Origin: Erythrobacter sp.
GTDB lineage: Bacteria; Pseudomonadota; Alphaproteobacteria; Sphingomonadales; Sphingomonadaceae
Assembly: GCA_013822695.1 (NCBI GenBank)
Contig: PNKW01000013.1
Span: 1-57,000, forward strand
DNA: 57,000 nucleotides
Direction: 5' to 3'
Shown: positions 7,829-15,889 of the stretch, piece after piece
Layout: every line of letters begins with the position of its first letter
Position numbering within the stretch: position 1 is the first letter of the stretch
Position numbers and translations under genes: made by a program
The notes under the pieces: generated by a model
Database searches by the model: none
What the model was told of the DNA's origin: nothing
What the model saw: the letters and a program-made list of their open reading frames with translations, nothing else

Positions 7829-8812
7829 CTACCGGGACAGCGCCGCGTCGAAGAAAGCGAGGATCTTGCCCCAGCTGTCCCGGCGCGCGTCGTTGTTCGA
7901 TTTGGCCGTGCCGCCCATCTGCGCGAACATCCTGATCGACTTGTCCTCCTCGCCGGCGGCGATGCCCATCACGCCGTGGCCCGCGTCGGGGTAGCGGAGC
8001 AGGCTCACCGCCGGAGCGCCCTTGGCCTTCGCCCGGCCGACGATCTGCTCGGACATCGGACAGGCTGGCCACAGGATGTCGGCCTCGCCGCAGACCAGCA
8101 GGAGTTCGCCCTTGTAGCGCTCGACCGGAATGACCGCATCGGGGAATTCAGCGAGACGCGCGAGGCCCTTGTCGAAGACCGCCAGCATGCCGGGCCCCTC
8201 GCCCGGCAGGCCATAGGGCAGGCTTGCCACGGGCTTGCCGCCTTCGGACCATGAACTGCTCGCATTCGAAATCGCGAAGTTTTCGGGCGACATGCCGTCC
8301 CAGAACACGCTCGTCGGCATCCCTGCGACCACCGCCCTGATGCCGGGATAGCGGGTCGCGACCAGCAAGGCCGCTTCGGCGCCCTTGGAATAGCCGATCA
8401 CCCCGATCCGATCAGGATCGACGCCCTTCTGCCGTTTCAGCCAGTCGAGCGCCCTGGTGAAATCCTCGAGCGGGATGTTCTTGAGCTTCGCCGATTTTCC
8501 GGGCGCGTTGTGGTAGGCCAGATGCAGGGCATGATAGCCGCGTTCCTGCAAGGCGATCGCCTGCCGGGTCACGTCGGTGGCGAGGCCACCTTCGGACCCT
8601 CACAGAACGAGGATCGCAGGGCGCAGGCCCTCGCCGGAGGCGGGGAAATAGTTTCCGAAAACCCCGTCACGGTCGATCCGCTGACCGGTCGGTCCGGCGG
8701 CGACGATCCTTGCGGGCGGCGGCTCGCTGGTGAGGATGTAGATGGCCCCTCCCCCGACGAGGACGATCAGCAGCAGCAGCAAGCCGATCAGTATTTTCCA
8801 CCGCAGCTTCAT
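7829..8812 (-). pseudogene. BAAT/dienelactone-type hydrolase interrupted by an in-frame TGA
   Basis: Read through, this frame gives about 326 residues: an N-terminal membrane anchor (residues 8-27), then a BAAT C-terminal-type alpha/beta hydrolase. The nucleophile elbow GYSKGAE has Ser142, and the acid and histidine lie in CGEADILWP and DAGHG. Codon 71 (8600-8602) is TGA, in AILVL-stop-GSEGG, where relatives have a glycine (GGSEGG). The frame continues cleanly on both sides with no shift. Likely explanations are a recent nonsense mutation of GGA, or a sequencing error. Restart at an internal GTG (8572) would lose the anchor and the oxyanion-hole region. Confidence 0.75.
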
Positions 8813-9001
8813 GGATTGTCACCCCGTTTTCAGCGGCTAAGCCTAAGCAGGGCGTGTCGGGGCGAGCCACACGAACCCGTTCGATTGCAACGACAATCCG
8901 ACGAACGGGCTTCCTTGCCGACGCCTCAAAAGCGGTCAGGCCGCTCTCCACCCCCTGTGATCGATCCCCGCTGACCGCCAGACTCCCGAAGGCGGGCGCT
9001 C

Positions 9002-9901
9002 CTAACCCCCGCGCGCATGCTCCGCGATCTCGCTCGCCAGACGCGGCACCAGTTTCAGCGGCAGGTCGTGGCCCCAGCCGGGGATCGTCACCAGCCGCGC
9101 GCCAGGAATCGCTGCCGCAGTCGCTTCGCCGCCGGGGAGTTTGACCAGCGGGTCGGCCTCGCCGTGGAGCACCAGCGTCGGCGTCCGCACTGCGCCGAGG
9201 CGCGCGGTGCGGTCGCCGTCGTCGATGATCGCGGCGAGCTGGCGCGGAAGGCCTGCCGGGTAGACCGAGCGGCGCATGTTCGCGAGCACCCGCGCGCGGT
9301 GGTGCGCCTCGTCGAAGGGGAATTCTGCGCTGTCGGGCGTGCCGATATTGCGGATGATGTTGAGGCCGTGTGCCACCAGCGTCTCCTCGTCCATGGCCTT
9401 GAGCGGCGCGGTCAAGGCGCCAATCGCAGCAGGCTCGGCCTGAGGCAGCTTGCCGTTGCCGGTGGTCGACATGATCGAGGTCATGCTCATCAGCCGCTCG
9501 GCATGGTGGATCGCCATCAGCTGGGCGATCATCCCGCCCATCGAGGCGCCGACAACATGCGCGCGCGCGATCCCCAGTGCATCGAGCACTCCGATCCCGT
9601 CATCGGCCATATGCTTGAGGGTATAGGGCACCTTGGCGGGGAAGCCGATCTTCTTGCGCAGCACCTGCACGGGGAGCGAGGGCGCGCGCTGGCCTTCCAT
9701 CTTCTGGCTGAGGCCGATGTCGCGGTTGTCGTAGCGGATCACCCGGAACCCCTCGGCAGCGAGGGCGGCCACCAGCTCGTCCGGCCACAGCGTCATCTGC
9801 GCGCCGAGGCCCATCACCAGCAACATCGCCTCGGCATTGGGATCGCCGTGCTCCTCGTAGAAGATTTCGATGCCGGTGCTGGGGGTGGTCAGGGTGGGCA
9901 T
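9002..9901 (-). CDS. Alpha/beta hydrolase
   Basis: This 299-residue alpha/beta hydrolase has the oxyanion strand LLVMGLGAQMTLWP, the nucleophile elbow VVGASMGGMIAQ, the acid in LVLHGEADPLV and the histidine in IPGWGHDLP. RVIRYDNRDIGLS is typical of the branch containing esterases and aclacinomycin methylesterase-like (RdmC) enzymes. It is probably cytoplasmic, as there is no signal peptide. The substrate is unknown. It is on the same strand as the TraB/GumN gene upstream, 31 bp away. Confidence 0.9.
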   Translation of the reverse strand: MPTLTTPSTGIEIFYEEHGDPNAEAMLLVMGLGAQMTLWPDELVAALAAEGFRVIRYDNRDIGLSQKMEGQRAPSLPVQVLRKKIGFPAKVPYTLKHMADDGIGVLDALGIARAHVVGASMGGMIAQLMAIHHAERLMSMTSIMSTTGNGKLPQAEPAAIGALTAPLKAMDEETLVAHGLNIIRNIGTPDSAEFPFDEAHHRARVLANMRRSVYPAGLPRQLAAIIDDGDRTARLGAVRTPTLVLHGEADPLVKLPGGEATAAAIPGARLVTIPGWGHDLPLKLVPRLASEIAEHARGG

Positions 9902-9932
9902 GTGTCAGGCGGGTCCTCTCAGGCCCGCATGG

Positions 9933-10871
9933 TCATTTCCACGGGGGTCCGGCGATATCGAAGCCGCGCGCGTCCAATTGGTCAAGCACTCCGCCGTCTT
10001 CCGCCAACACCCTTAGCGGCACAACCGCGAGCGTGGTGCCCTTGGCCGCGCTCGCCTCGGCAATGCGGTCGACCCAGATGGTCCTGAGTTCGCTGCCCAA
10101 AGTCTCGTCCGCCCAGGGCCAGCACTGGCCGAGCGCGGCCTCGAGCGGGTTGTTCATGACGGCGGGAATCTTGAACCTGCGCCAGTTGGTGGCGCGCTCC
10201 TCGACGATTCCCGGCCCCGCCTCGACCGCATCCATCGCCGCGACAAGGCAGGGGATGTGGGCGGTGGGGGGCGCTTCGAAGAGGTTGTCGATCACGTCCT
10301 CGCCCCGCAGCGTCGCGGCGCGGGTGATCGCGACATCGGCTTTCTCTGCGGCCTTCTTGACCACGTCGGAGGCATCATCGGCGGTGTCGCGGTTGAAGCG
10401 CAGCTCCTCGCGCAGCATCCCGAAGGAGCTGAGGAGGAAGGATTTTCGCGAATAGTCCTCCTCATGCGCGGTGCCGAGCGCTTGCAGGCGCTGCCACTGC
10501 TCGGGCGAGAGGTAATCGCTCGCCACGCTCTTGTCGGGTAGCTTGGTGAGCTTGCCGCCGGAGAACATCAGCCGGAAGATGTCGCCCGGCGAAATCTTGG
10601 GCCGCGCGCCGAGGATCACGCGGTCGGCGGCGCGGGTGGCCTCTTCAAGGCGGACAGGCTCCCACGGGGTGGTTTTCGGGATCGCCCGGATCTCGCCGAC
10701 GAGGATGACGGTGCCGCTCGGCGTCTCGACAATCCACATCGGCGCGCCCGAACGCTGGGCGGTGACGACGATGGCGTTCTGGGTCTCATTCTCCGCAAGG
10801 GGCTGTGCAAGGACAGGCGCACTGCAAAGGGCCAGAGCGAAACAGGCGATGCGGGCGTAACGGTTGATCAT
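9933..10871 (-). CDS. TraB/GumN-family protein with signal peptide
   Basis: This 312-residue protein has an N-terminal export signal ending near VLAQ. TraB/GumN features follow: PMWIVETPSGTVILVGEIRAIP near the start and TTLAVVPLRVLAEDGGVLDQL before a terminal GPPW. The family is thought to contain metal-dependent peptidase-like proteins, but no activity is established for this branch. The expected GxxH of the N-terminal motif reads VGEI here, so the first histidine is not conserved. Its start is close to the divergent cysteine-rich gene, 191 bp away. Confidence 0.82.
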   Translation of the reverse strand: MINRYARIACFALALCSAPVLAQPLAENETQNAIVVTAQRSGAPMWIVETPSGTVILVGEIRAIPKTTPWEPVRLEEATRAADRVILGARPKISPGDIFRLMFSGGKLTKLPDKSVASDYLSPEQWQRLQALGTAHEEDYSRKSFLLSSFGMLREELRFNRDTADDASDVVKKAAEKADVAITRAATLRGEDVIDNLFEAPPTAHIPCLVAAMDAVEAGPGIVEERATNWRRFKIPAVMNNPLEAALGQCWPWADETLGSELRTIWVDRIAEASAAKGTTLAVVPLRVLAEDGGVLDQLDARGFDIAGPPWK

Positions 10872-11062
10872 GTGCCTGACGCTAGAGGCACTGGTCTTTC
10901 TGCTCCATGTACAGGCAGCAATGTTCCCGAATTCCAGGGCCCCGCAAGCCCAGAGTCTGTTTCAGTAGGACAAATCGGCTAGCCTGCCTGTTCGATGGCG
11001 ACGCGTGAGCGGTTCAAATAGCCTTATCCGGTCACGACGATCTGACCCGGGGAGCTCACGCC

Positions 11063-11548
11063 ATGAAGACCGACCAGCAACTCGATTGCCCAAGCGCTCC
11101 TCATCAGCATCCCGAGGCCCGGCTCTTGGGGGTCGTGCTGGAAGAAGCGGGCGAAGCCCGGGTCGCCTATGTTGAAAAGGACACCGCGCTCCCCGAGGAT
11201 TTCGATCCCGGCTCGCTCGGGATCGATCCCGGTCACGCACTGCGCTTTGCCGCCCCCTGCGCCAACCGCGGCTGCGGGCAATGGCGCGACGGGGCCTGCG
11301 GTCTCGGCAAGGCGATCATCGAACAGCTTGCGCCCGTCGTCGATGTCGCGCCCGCCTGCACGCTGCGCCAGACCTGCCGCTGGTACGCTGAGAACGGCAA
11401 GGCAAGCTGCCTGCGCTGCCCCCAGATCACCACGCGTGTCCACCCCAGCAAGGCCGTGCGGGTGCCCCGCTCCTTCTACGGACCGCAGCGGCCGAACCCG
11501 ATCCCGTCACCTGCGTCAGGCCCGGCGCGTGGGGAAGCGGTGCTTTGA
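11063..11548 (+). CDS. Eight-cysteine protein of unknown function, partner of the downstream peptide gene
   Basis: I do not recognise an assigned function. The 161-residue protein has cysteines at 9, 66, 71, 79, 99, 105, 116 and 119; the last seven form C-x4-C-x7-C-x19-C-x5-C-x10-C-x2-C with the local motifs CANRGCGQW and CLRCP. This spacing suggests metal or iron-sulfur binding, or disulfides. There is no signal peptide. GGGGAG lies 8 bp before the ATG. The next gene, 31 bp downstream, encodes a peptide with a double-glycine leader-like segment, and a strong terminator follows. The two genes form an isolated transcription unit, so a role in that peptide's maturation or immunity is possible. 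Confidence 0.7.
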   Translation: MKTDQQLDCPSAPHQHPEARLLGVVLEEAGEARVAYVEKDTALPEDFDPGSLGIDPGHALRFAAPCANRGCGQWRDGACGLGKAIIEQLAPVVDVAPACTLRQTCRWYAENGKASCLRCPQITTRVHPSKAVRVPRSFYGPQRPNPIPSPASGPARGEAVL

Positions 11549-11579
11549 TCATCGACCGGGCCGCATCAAGGAGCACGCC

Positions 11580-11795
11580 ATGAAGACCACCAAGAAGGCC
11601 GCCCGCATCGGCAGCGAACAGCTGATTAAGGGCATCGCCGCAGCATCGACCAGCGCGAAGGCGCGTATCAAGCAGTTGAACCCGCAGGACGTCGACGGCG
11701 TCGCCGGCGGCATTGACCTCAGCATCCTCGGGATCGGCAATGACGACGGAACGACGATGGGCATGTTCCCGAGCCACGATCCGGTCGAATATTGA
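11580..11795 (+). CDS. Small peptide with double-glycine leader-like motif (candidate RiPP or bacteriocin precursor)
   Basis: This 71-residue peptide starts with a lysine-rich, helix-prone segment (residues 1-33). LNPQDVDGVAGG follows, ending at Gly43-Gly44. The remaining 27 residues are acidic and glycine-rich, beginning IDLSILGIGNDDGTTMG. The layout matches precursors cleaved after Gly-Gly by ABC-transporter peptidases, as in Nif11 or nitrile-hydratase-leader families. There are no Cys residues and few Ser/Thr in the putative core. The start is firm: AAGGAG sits 6 bp before the ATG. No peptidase-transporter or modifying enzyme is adjacent apart from the cysteine-rich protein upstream. Confidence 0.72.
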   Translation: MKTTKKAARIGSEQLIKGIAAASTSAKARIKQLNPQDVDGVAGGIDLSILGIGNDDGTTMGMFPSHDPVEY

Positions 11796-11858
11796 GACCC
11801 CCGCACCCAAGTTGCCAAGGGTCTCTGAGTGGCCGCGGTGCTCCCCCCACCGCGGCCA
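11794..11858 (+). terminator. Tandem hairpins, strong terminator after the peptide gene
   Basis: GAGACCC (11794-11800) pairs with GGGTCTC (11819-11825). A second hairpin, TGGCCGCGGTG (11830-11840) with CACCGCGGCCA (11848-11858), is followed by TTTTACTT. It closes the two-gene unit and separates it from the convergent membrane-protein gene. Confidence 0.85.
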
Positions 11859-11867
11859 TTTTACTTG

Positions 11868-12449
11868 TTACGGCACCATCACGGTATCCTTCACCGCCTC
11901 CGACGGCTTGCGCATCGCGGCGATGGCATAGACATAGGTCAGCGCCGCCGCCCCGGCGATAGCTGCCCCGCGCCATGCCTCGGGCACGAACAGGTAGGCC
12001 GCATAGCAGAGCACTGCGCGCAGGATGAAGTGGCGCAGGCCCGCCGGATCCTCCGCGCCCCAACCGTGCGGCACCCAGACCATGCCCGCCAGAATGGCCA
12101 AGCCCAGTACCAGCAGATCGAGGTTCTTCGTCTCGTTCACGGCAATGATGACGAAGGGGATCAGCAGCGCAACGACGAAGATCATCTGCATGAACAGCTG
12201 GGTCACCGGATTGGCGCTGTTCTCCGTGCGAATGCCCGCGACCCCGCGCAAGCGGTCGATCAGCATCGAAAGCGGCACCGGAGCAGCGGCGGCGGTAAAC
12301 ACGGCCCAGGCTGGTAGATCGCGGCCCATGGCGGCCATGGCCAGCGCCAGCGTACCCCAGGTGATCAACCCGGCAATCGGCATCCCGGTCGTGCTGGTGC
12401 GCAGATATTCGCGGCGGGCATCCGCCAAAGATGCTGACAAAAAGTCCAT
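11868..12449 (-). CDS. Multi-pass membrane protein of unknown function
   Basis: This 193-residue protein has about six hydrophobic segments, for example AGLITWGTLALAMAAMG, FVVALLIPFVIIAV and LLVLGLAILAGMVWV. It starts with a soluble MDFLSASLADARREYLR segment, reminiscent of DUF7010 proteins (uncertain). The ATG at 12449 is preceded by AGGAGG at 9 bp, which decides the start. Its C-terminus, KDTVMVP, resembles the nadB C-terminus KDTVLVP, and the underlying DNA is also similar. The function is unknown. Confidence 0.75.
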   Translation of the reverse strand: MDFLSASLADARREYLRTSTTGMPIAGLITWGTLALAMAAMGRDLPAWAVFTAAAAPVPLSMLIDRLRGVAGIRTENSANPVTQLFMQMIFVVALLIPFVIIAVNETKNLDLLVLGLAILAGMVWVPHGWGAEDPAGLRHFILRAVLCYAAYLFVPEAWRGAAIAGAAALTYVYAIAAMRKPSEAVKDTVMVP

Positions 12450-12518
12450 CTGCTTGAGCCTCCTGTGCCAATGCGCCTTTCGACTATTCACCATCGGGGC
12501 GACTAAGTCACCGGAAAA

Positions 12519-12600
12519 TCAAGACACCAGCACGGTATCCTTCGCCTCGTCCGCCAGCTCGGGATAATCCGGATTGTTGTACGACCGGGTCACTGCTTGC
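12519..12600 (-). pseudogene. Duplicated 3' end of nadB (direct repeat)
   Basis: Positions 12525-12570 match 13897-13942, inside the nadB 3' end, at 44 of 46 bases in the same orientation. The frame reads DYPELADEAKDTVLVS-stop, against DYPELADEPKDTVLVP-stop in nadB. Upstream of the match the frame (SYNNP) no longer resembles nadB and meets no good start except a GTG. It is a remnant of a duplication or the far end of an insertion into the nadB 3' end. Confidence 0.75.
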
Positions 12601-12609
12601 GGCGCAACG

Positions 12610-13392
12610 TTACTCAATCATCGCCTCGACCGTCTCGTGCGGATACATGACGAATTCGCGATAGATGCGGAAGTGGTCGGTATCCTCGAGCGCAACCGGC
12701 TGGAGGCCAAAGCGGTTGATCTGCATCAGCGCCGCATCGGGCAGTGCCATCAGGATCGGCGAATGCGTGGCCATGATGATCTGCGATTTGCCCTCGCGCT
12801 GCATCCGTCGCAGGATCTTGAGGAAGTCGAATTGCCGTGTCGGCGAAAGCGCGGATTCGGGCTCATCGAAGAAGTAGATGCCCTGACTGTTCAACCGCTC
12901 CTCGAAAAAGGCGAGGAACCCCTGGCCATGCGACACGTGGAGAAAATTCGGGCCATCTCGGCCCGCGTCCATCGCGGCCTCGTCAAGATAGCGGGCGACA
13001 TCGAAGAACGTCTCGGCTCTGAAAAACCAGCCATTGCGCACCTGCGGCAACCATGATGTCCGCAGCAAGTGCCCGAGATCGCCGCCGTCCCGGCCCGAGG
13101 CCATCGAATCGCCGACCGCCCCCATGCCTTGTGCGCCGCCCTTGTCGCTGAAACCGCAGGCATGTCCGATCGCTTCAAGCAGCGTCGATTTGCCTGACCC
13201 ATTTTCGCCGACGATGATCGTGACCGGATTGTCGAACCGGATATCGAAGCCGGCATTTACCACCAATGGCAGGTTGAGGGGATACTCGTCCCAATCGACC
13301 CAATCGGGCCAAGCCTGCTCGTCGCGTTCCGGCAGCCACACCCGCTTGAGAAACGGCGGCGGCAGGCTCGTATCACGGCGCCGGCGAGCCAC
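12610..13392 (-). CDS. AAA-family ATPase (SMC/ABC-like, AAA_21 type)
   Basis: This protein of about 260 residues has a Walker A motif VGENGSGKST (residues 61-70), a Walker B with glutamates in GIYFFDEPESAL, and the D-loop/H-switch stretch QIIMATHSPILMA. This is the short predicted-ATPase type related to OLD/RecF-like ATPases. No nuclease or TOPRIM domain is attached. The start is uncertain; GTG at 13392 is the last plausible one before the fold begins, with no strong ribosome site. Some relatives belong to defence cassettes, others have unknown roles. It lies between the nadB 3' remnant and the GFA gene. Confidence 0.82.
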   Translation of the reverse strand: MARRRRDTSLPPPFLKRVWLPERDEQAWPDWVDWDEYPLNLPLVVNAGFDIRFDNPVTIIVGENGSGKSTLLEAIGHACGFSDKGGAQGMGAVGDSMASGRDGGDLGHLLRTSWLPQVRNGWFFRAETFFDVARYLDEAAMDAGRDGPNFLHVSHGQGFLAFFEERLNSQGIYFFDEPESALSPTRQFDFLKILRRMQREGKSQIIMATHSPILMALPDAALMQINRFGLQPVALEDTDHFRIYREFVMYPHETVEAMIE

Positions 13393-13444
13393 TACCGCAC
13401 CAGCATCAAATCGCGCGGCGCATCCGCCCGCACTGACGTCGCAC

Positions 13445-13894
13445 TCAACCCCGCCACAATCTTGCCATTCGCCGCCATGCCAGTTTAGGTCCCCATTCCG
13501 CCGCCATGCCCAGCGCGCTGCGTTTTTGCGATTGCGCCTCGAACCGATACCATAAAGGCTTGGCATCGTGGAATATCTCGCGCGTGATAGTCAGGCTGCC
13601 TGAGGGCAGCAACCCGGCCGAGATCGCCAATTCCGGTCCGTCTTTCGGGCGATGGAAGATGTGCGTGCCGCAGCGCGAGCAAAACCCGCGCTCGGCAAAG
13701 GCGGATGAACTGAACACTGCCAAGGTGTCACCGCTGATTGTGCTACCCGGAGCCTGCACCGCCATCCAGGGGCCGGAGGTCCACCTGCGGCACATCGCGC
13801 AGTGGCAAACGCCGACGGTATTCGGCAGGTTGGACAAATGCACTTCGACCCCACCGCACAAGCAGCGCACGACCAAGGCCGCCTTGTCGCTCAC
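13445..13894 (-). CDS. GFA/CENP-V-family zinc protein
   Basis: This 149-residue protein has the family's cysteine pattern: CLCGGVEVH, GVCHCAMCRRWTSG and GFCSRCGTHIFHR, which bind zinc. Members are named after glutathione-dependent formaldehyde-activating enzyme, but their activity is largely unverified. The start is GTG at 13894, overlapping the nadB stop as GTGA, so translation is probably coupled to nadB. It is part of the segment bounded by the nadB 3'-end repeat. Confidence 0.9.
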   Translation of the reverse strand: MSDKAALVVRCLCGGVEVHLSNLPNTVGVCHCAMCRRWTSGPWMAVQAPGSTISGDTLAVFSSSAFAERGFCSRCGTHIFHRPKDGPELAISAGLLPSGSLTITREIFHDAKPLWYRFEAQSQKRSALGMAAEWGPKLAWRRMARLWRG

Positions 13895-15516
13895 GGCACC
13901 AGCACCGTATCCTTCGGCTCGTCCGCCAGCTCGGGATAATCCAGCGTGTAGTGCAGCCCCCGGCTCTCCTTGCGGTGCAGCGCGGACTTCACGATCAGCT
14001 CGGCGGACTGGAGCAGGTTGCGCAGTTCGATCAGGTCGGTCGTCACCCGGAAGGCGCCGTAATAGTCCTCGATCTCGCGCTTGAGCAGCTCGATGCGGCT
14101 CGCGGCGCGCTCCAGGCGCTTGGTGGTGCGCACGATGCCGACGTAGTTCCACATGAAGCGGCGGATTTCGGTCCAGTTCTGCTTGATGACGACTTCCTCG
14201 TCGGAGTCGGTCACGCGGCTTTCGTCCCAGGGGAGGATCGCAGGCGGGGCCTCCAGCGTGTCCCAGCGCGCGAGGATGTCCTGCGCCGCCGCTTCGCCGA
14301 AGACGAAGCATTCGAGCAGGCTGTTGGACGCCAGCCGGTTCGCGCCGTGGAGGCCGCTTTCGGTGCACTCGCCCGCCGCCCACAGGCCCGGGATATCGGT
14401 GCGCGCCGCCAGATCCACCACCACCCCGCCGCAGGTGTAGTGCTGCGCAGGCACGACCGGGATCGGCGCTACCGTCATGTCGATCCCGAGGCCCATCAGC
14501 TTGTCGTAGATGGTCGGGAAATGCCCGCGCACGAACTCCGGGTCTTCATGGCTGATGTCGAGGTGGACGTAATCGAGCCCGAAACGCTTGATCTCGGCGT
14601 CGATCGCGCGGGCGACCACGTCGCGGGGGGCAAGCTCCATCCGCTCGGGGTCGTAGAAGGTCATGAAGCGCTTGCCGGTGCGCGGGTTGATCAGCCGCCC
14701 GCCCTCGCCGCGCACGGCCTCGGTAATCAGGAAATTCTTGGTTTCGAGGTGGTAGAGGCAGGTCGGGTGGAACTGCATCATCTCCATGTTGGAGACCCGC
14801 GCGCCCGCCCGCCACGCCATCGCGATCCCGTCCCCCGTCGCGCCGCGCGGGGCGGTGGAGAACTGGTAGACGCGCCCCGCCCCGCCGGTGGCGAGGATCG
14901 TGGCGCGGGCGACATGACGCTCGACCCGCCCCGTGGCCTCGTCGAGCGCATAGACCCCCCACACCCGGCCCGCGGCGGAGAACTGCTCACGGTGGCGATC
15001 GGTGATGAGGTCGATGCAGGTACGCCCGGGCATCAGGGTGATGTTGGGATGCGCGTCCGCCGCGCGCAGCAGCGCCTCCTGCACCGCCCAGCCGGTCGCA
15101 TCGTCGACATGGACGATGCGGCGGTGCGAATGGCCGCCCTCGCGCGTGAGGTGGAGCGCTTCGGCCTCGCGGTTGAAGGGCACGCCCAGCTCGCACAAGC
15201 GGTCGATCGAGGCAGGCGCGCGGCTGATGACAAATTCGACCGTGGCCGGGTCATTCAGCCCGGCCCCCGCCACAATGGTGTCGCGGACGTGGTTTTCGAA
15301 AGTGTCGCCCGCATCGAGCACGGCGGCGATCCCGCCCTGCGCCCAAGCGGTCGACCCGCCGGTGAGCGAGCCCTTGGCCAGCACCAGCACCCGGGCCTGT
15401 CCGGCCAGCGCCAGCGCTGCGGTCAGCCCCGCCGCGCCCGATCCGATGACGAGCACGTCATGGCCCCCGCCATGCGGCGCATCTTGCGGGTGGGGCGAGG
15501 TCTTGTCCGTCACCAT
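13891..15516 (-). CDS. nadB: L-aspartate oxidase
   Basis: NadB oxidises L-aspartate to iminoaspartate in the first step of de novo NAD synthesis, using FAD. The FAD-binding VLVIGSGAAGLTAALAL lies near the N-terminus. GGSTAWAQGGIA, the substrate-site HPTCLY and the C-terminal GLWAAGECTESGLHGANRLASNSLLE are characteristic. From the ATG at 15516 the protein has 541 residues, as expected; a TTG at 15558 would add 14. nadA and nadC are not in the window. Its 3' end is duplicated at 12525-12570. Confidence 0.95.
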   Translation of the reverse strand: MVTDKTSPHPQDAPHGGGHDVLVIGSGAAGLTAALALAGQARVLVLAKGSLTGGSTAWAQGGIAAVLDAGDTFENHVRDTIVAGAGLNDPATVEFVISRAPASIDRLCELGVPFNREAEALHLTREGGHSHRRIVHVDDATGWAVQEALLRAADAHPNITLMPGRTCIDLITDRHREQFSAAGRVWGVYALDEATGRVERHVARATILATGGAGRVYQFSTAPRGATGDGIAMAWRAGARVSNMEMMQFHPTCLYHLETKNFLITEAVRGEGGRLINPRTGKRFMTFYDPERMELAPRDVVARAIDAEIKRFGLDYVHLDISHEDPEFVRGHFPTIYDKLMGLGIDMTVAPIPVVPAQHYTCGGVVVDLAARTDIPGLWAAGECTESGLHGANRLASNSLLECFVFGEAAAQDILARWDTLEAPPAILPWDESRVTDSDEEVVIKQNWTEIRRFMWNYVGIVRTTKRLERAASRIELLKREIEDYYGAFRVTTDLIELRNLLQSAELIVKSALHRKESRGLHYTLDYPELADEPKDTVLVP

Positions 15517-15724
15517 GGCAGCGCATTGCCGCGCAATCGGGTCAGCGGCAAGCGCCAAGTGTTCCCCGCAAGCCGATCACGGCACACCGCAATTCCTCTA
15601 GGTTGCAGTGCAGCATGATGCTAGCTGACAGGCAGGGCGGAACCCGACGCAGAATCGGAAGAGCGCCGCCGGGCCGCAACATGTCGACGGGTCGCCTTCA
15701 CCTCTCACCGGGGCTTGCCTGCTC

Positions 15725-15889
15725 ATGTCCGTTTTCCAGACCCTAGCCTGCCTGCTCAACCAGCATCAGCCGGTGCGGCGCGACGTTACGTGGGACGGCC
15801 GCAACTATGTGGGGGTATGCCGCCAATGCGAGACCCCGATCGAGCGCCGCGGCCGGCGGCGCTGGCGCAAGCGGAACGGCACCGCCTAG
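15725..15889 (+). CDS. Small 54-residue C-x2-C protein
   Basis: This short frame starts MSVFQTLACLLNQHQPVRRD and continues with a YVGVCRQCETPI motif and a strongly basic end (RRGRRRWRKR). One C-x2-C pair plus basic residues suggests a zinc-ribbon half or nucleic-acid binding. The coherent layout argues for a real gene, and I recall similar small proteins in sphingomonads. Its TAG stop shares a CTAG with the stop of the convergent metallohydrolase gene. The function is unknown. Confidence 0.6.
   Translation: MSVFQTLACLLNQHQPVRRDVTWDGRNYVGVCRQCETPIERRGRRRWRKRNGTA

Noticed and set aside
8600..8602. TGA as selenocysteine codon in the hydrolase
   Set aside because: Relatives have glycine here, and the catalytic serine is elsewhere. 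No selenocysteine genes or obvious SECIS hairpin are seen in the window. A nonsense mutation is simpler.
13738..15618. Plus-strand frame opposite nadB
   Set aside because: It is antisense to a well-supported gene and has no domain.
15600..15724. Possible cobalamin-type riboswitch before the 54-residue gene
   Set aside because: The region is structured and GC-rich, but I could not find the B12-box consensus.
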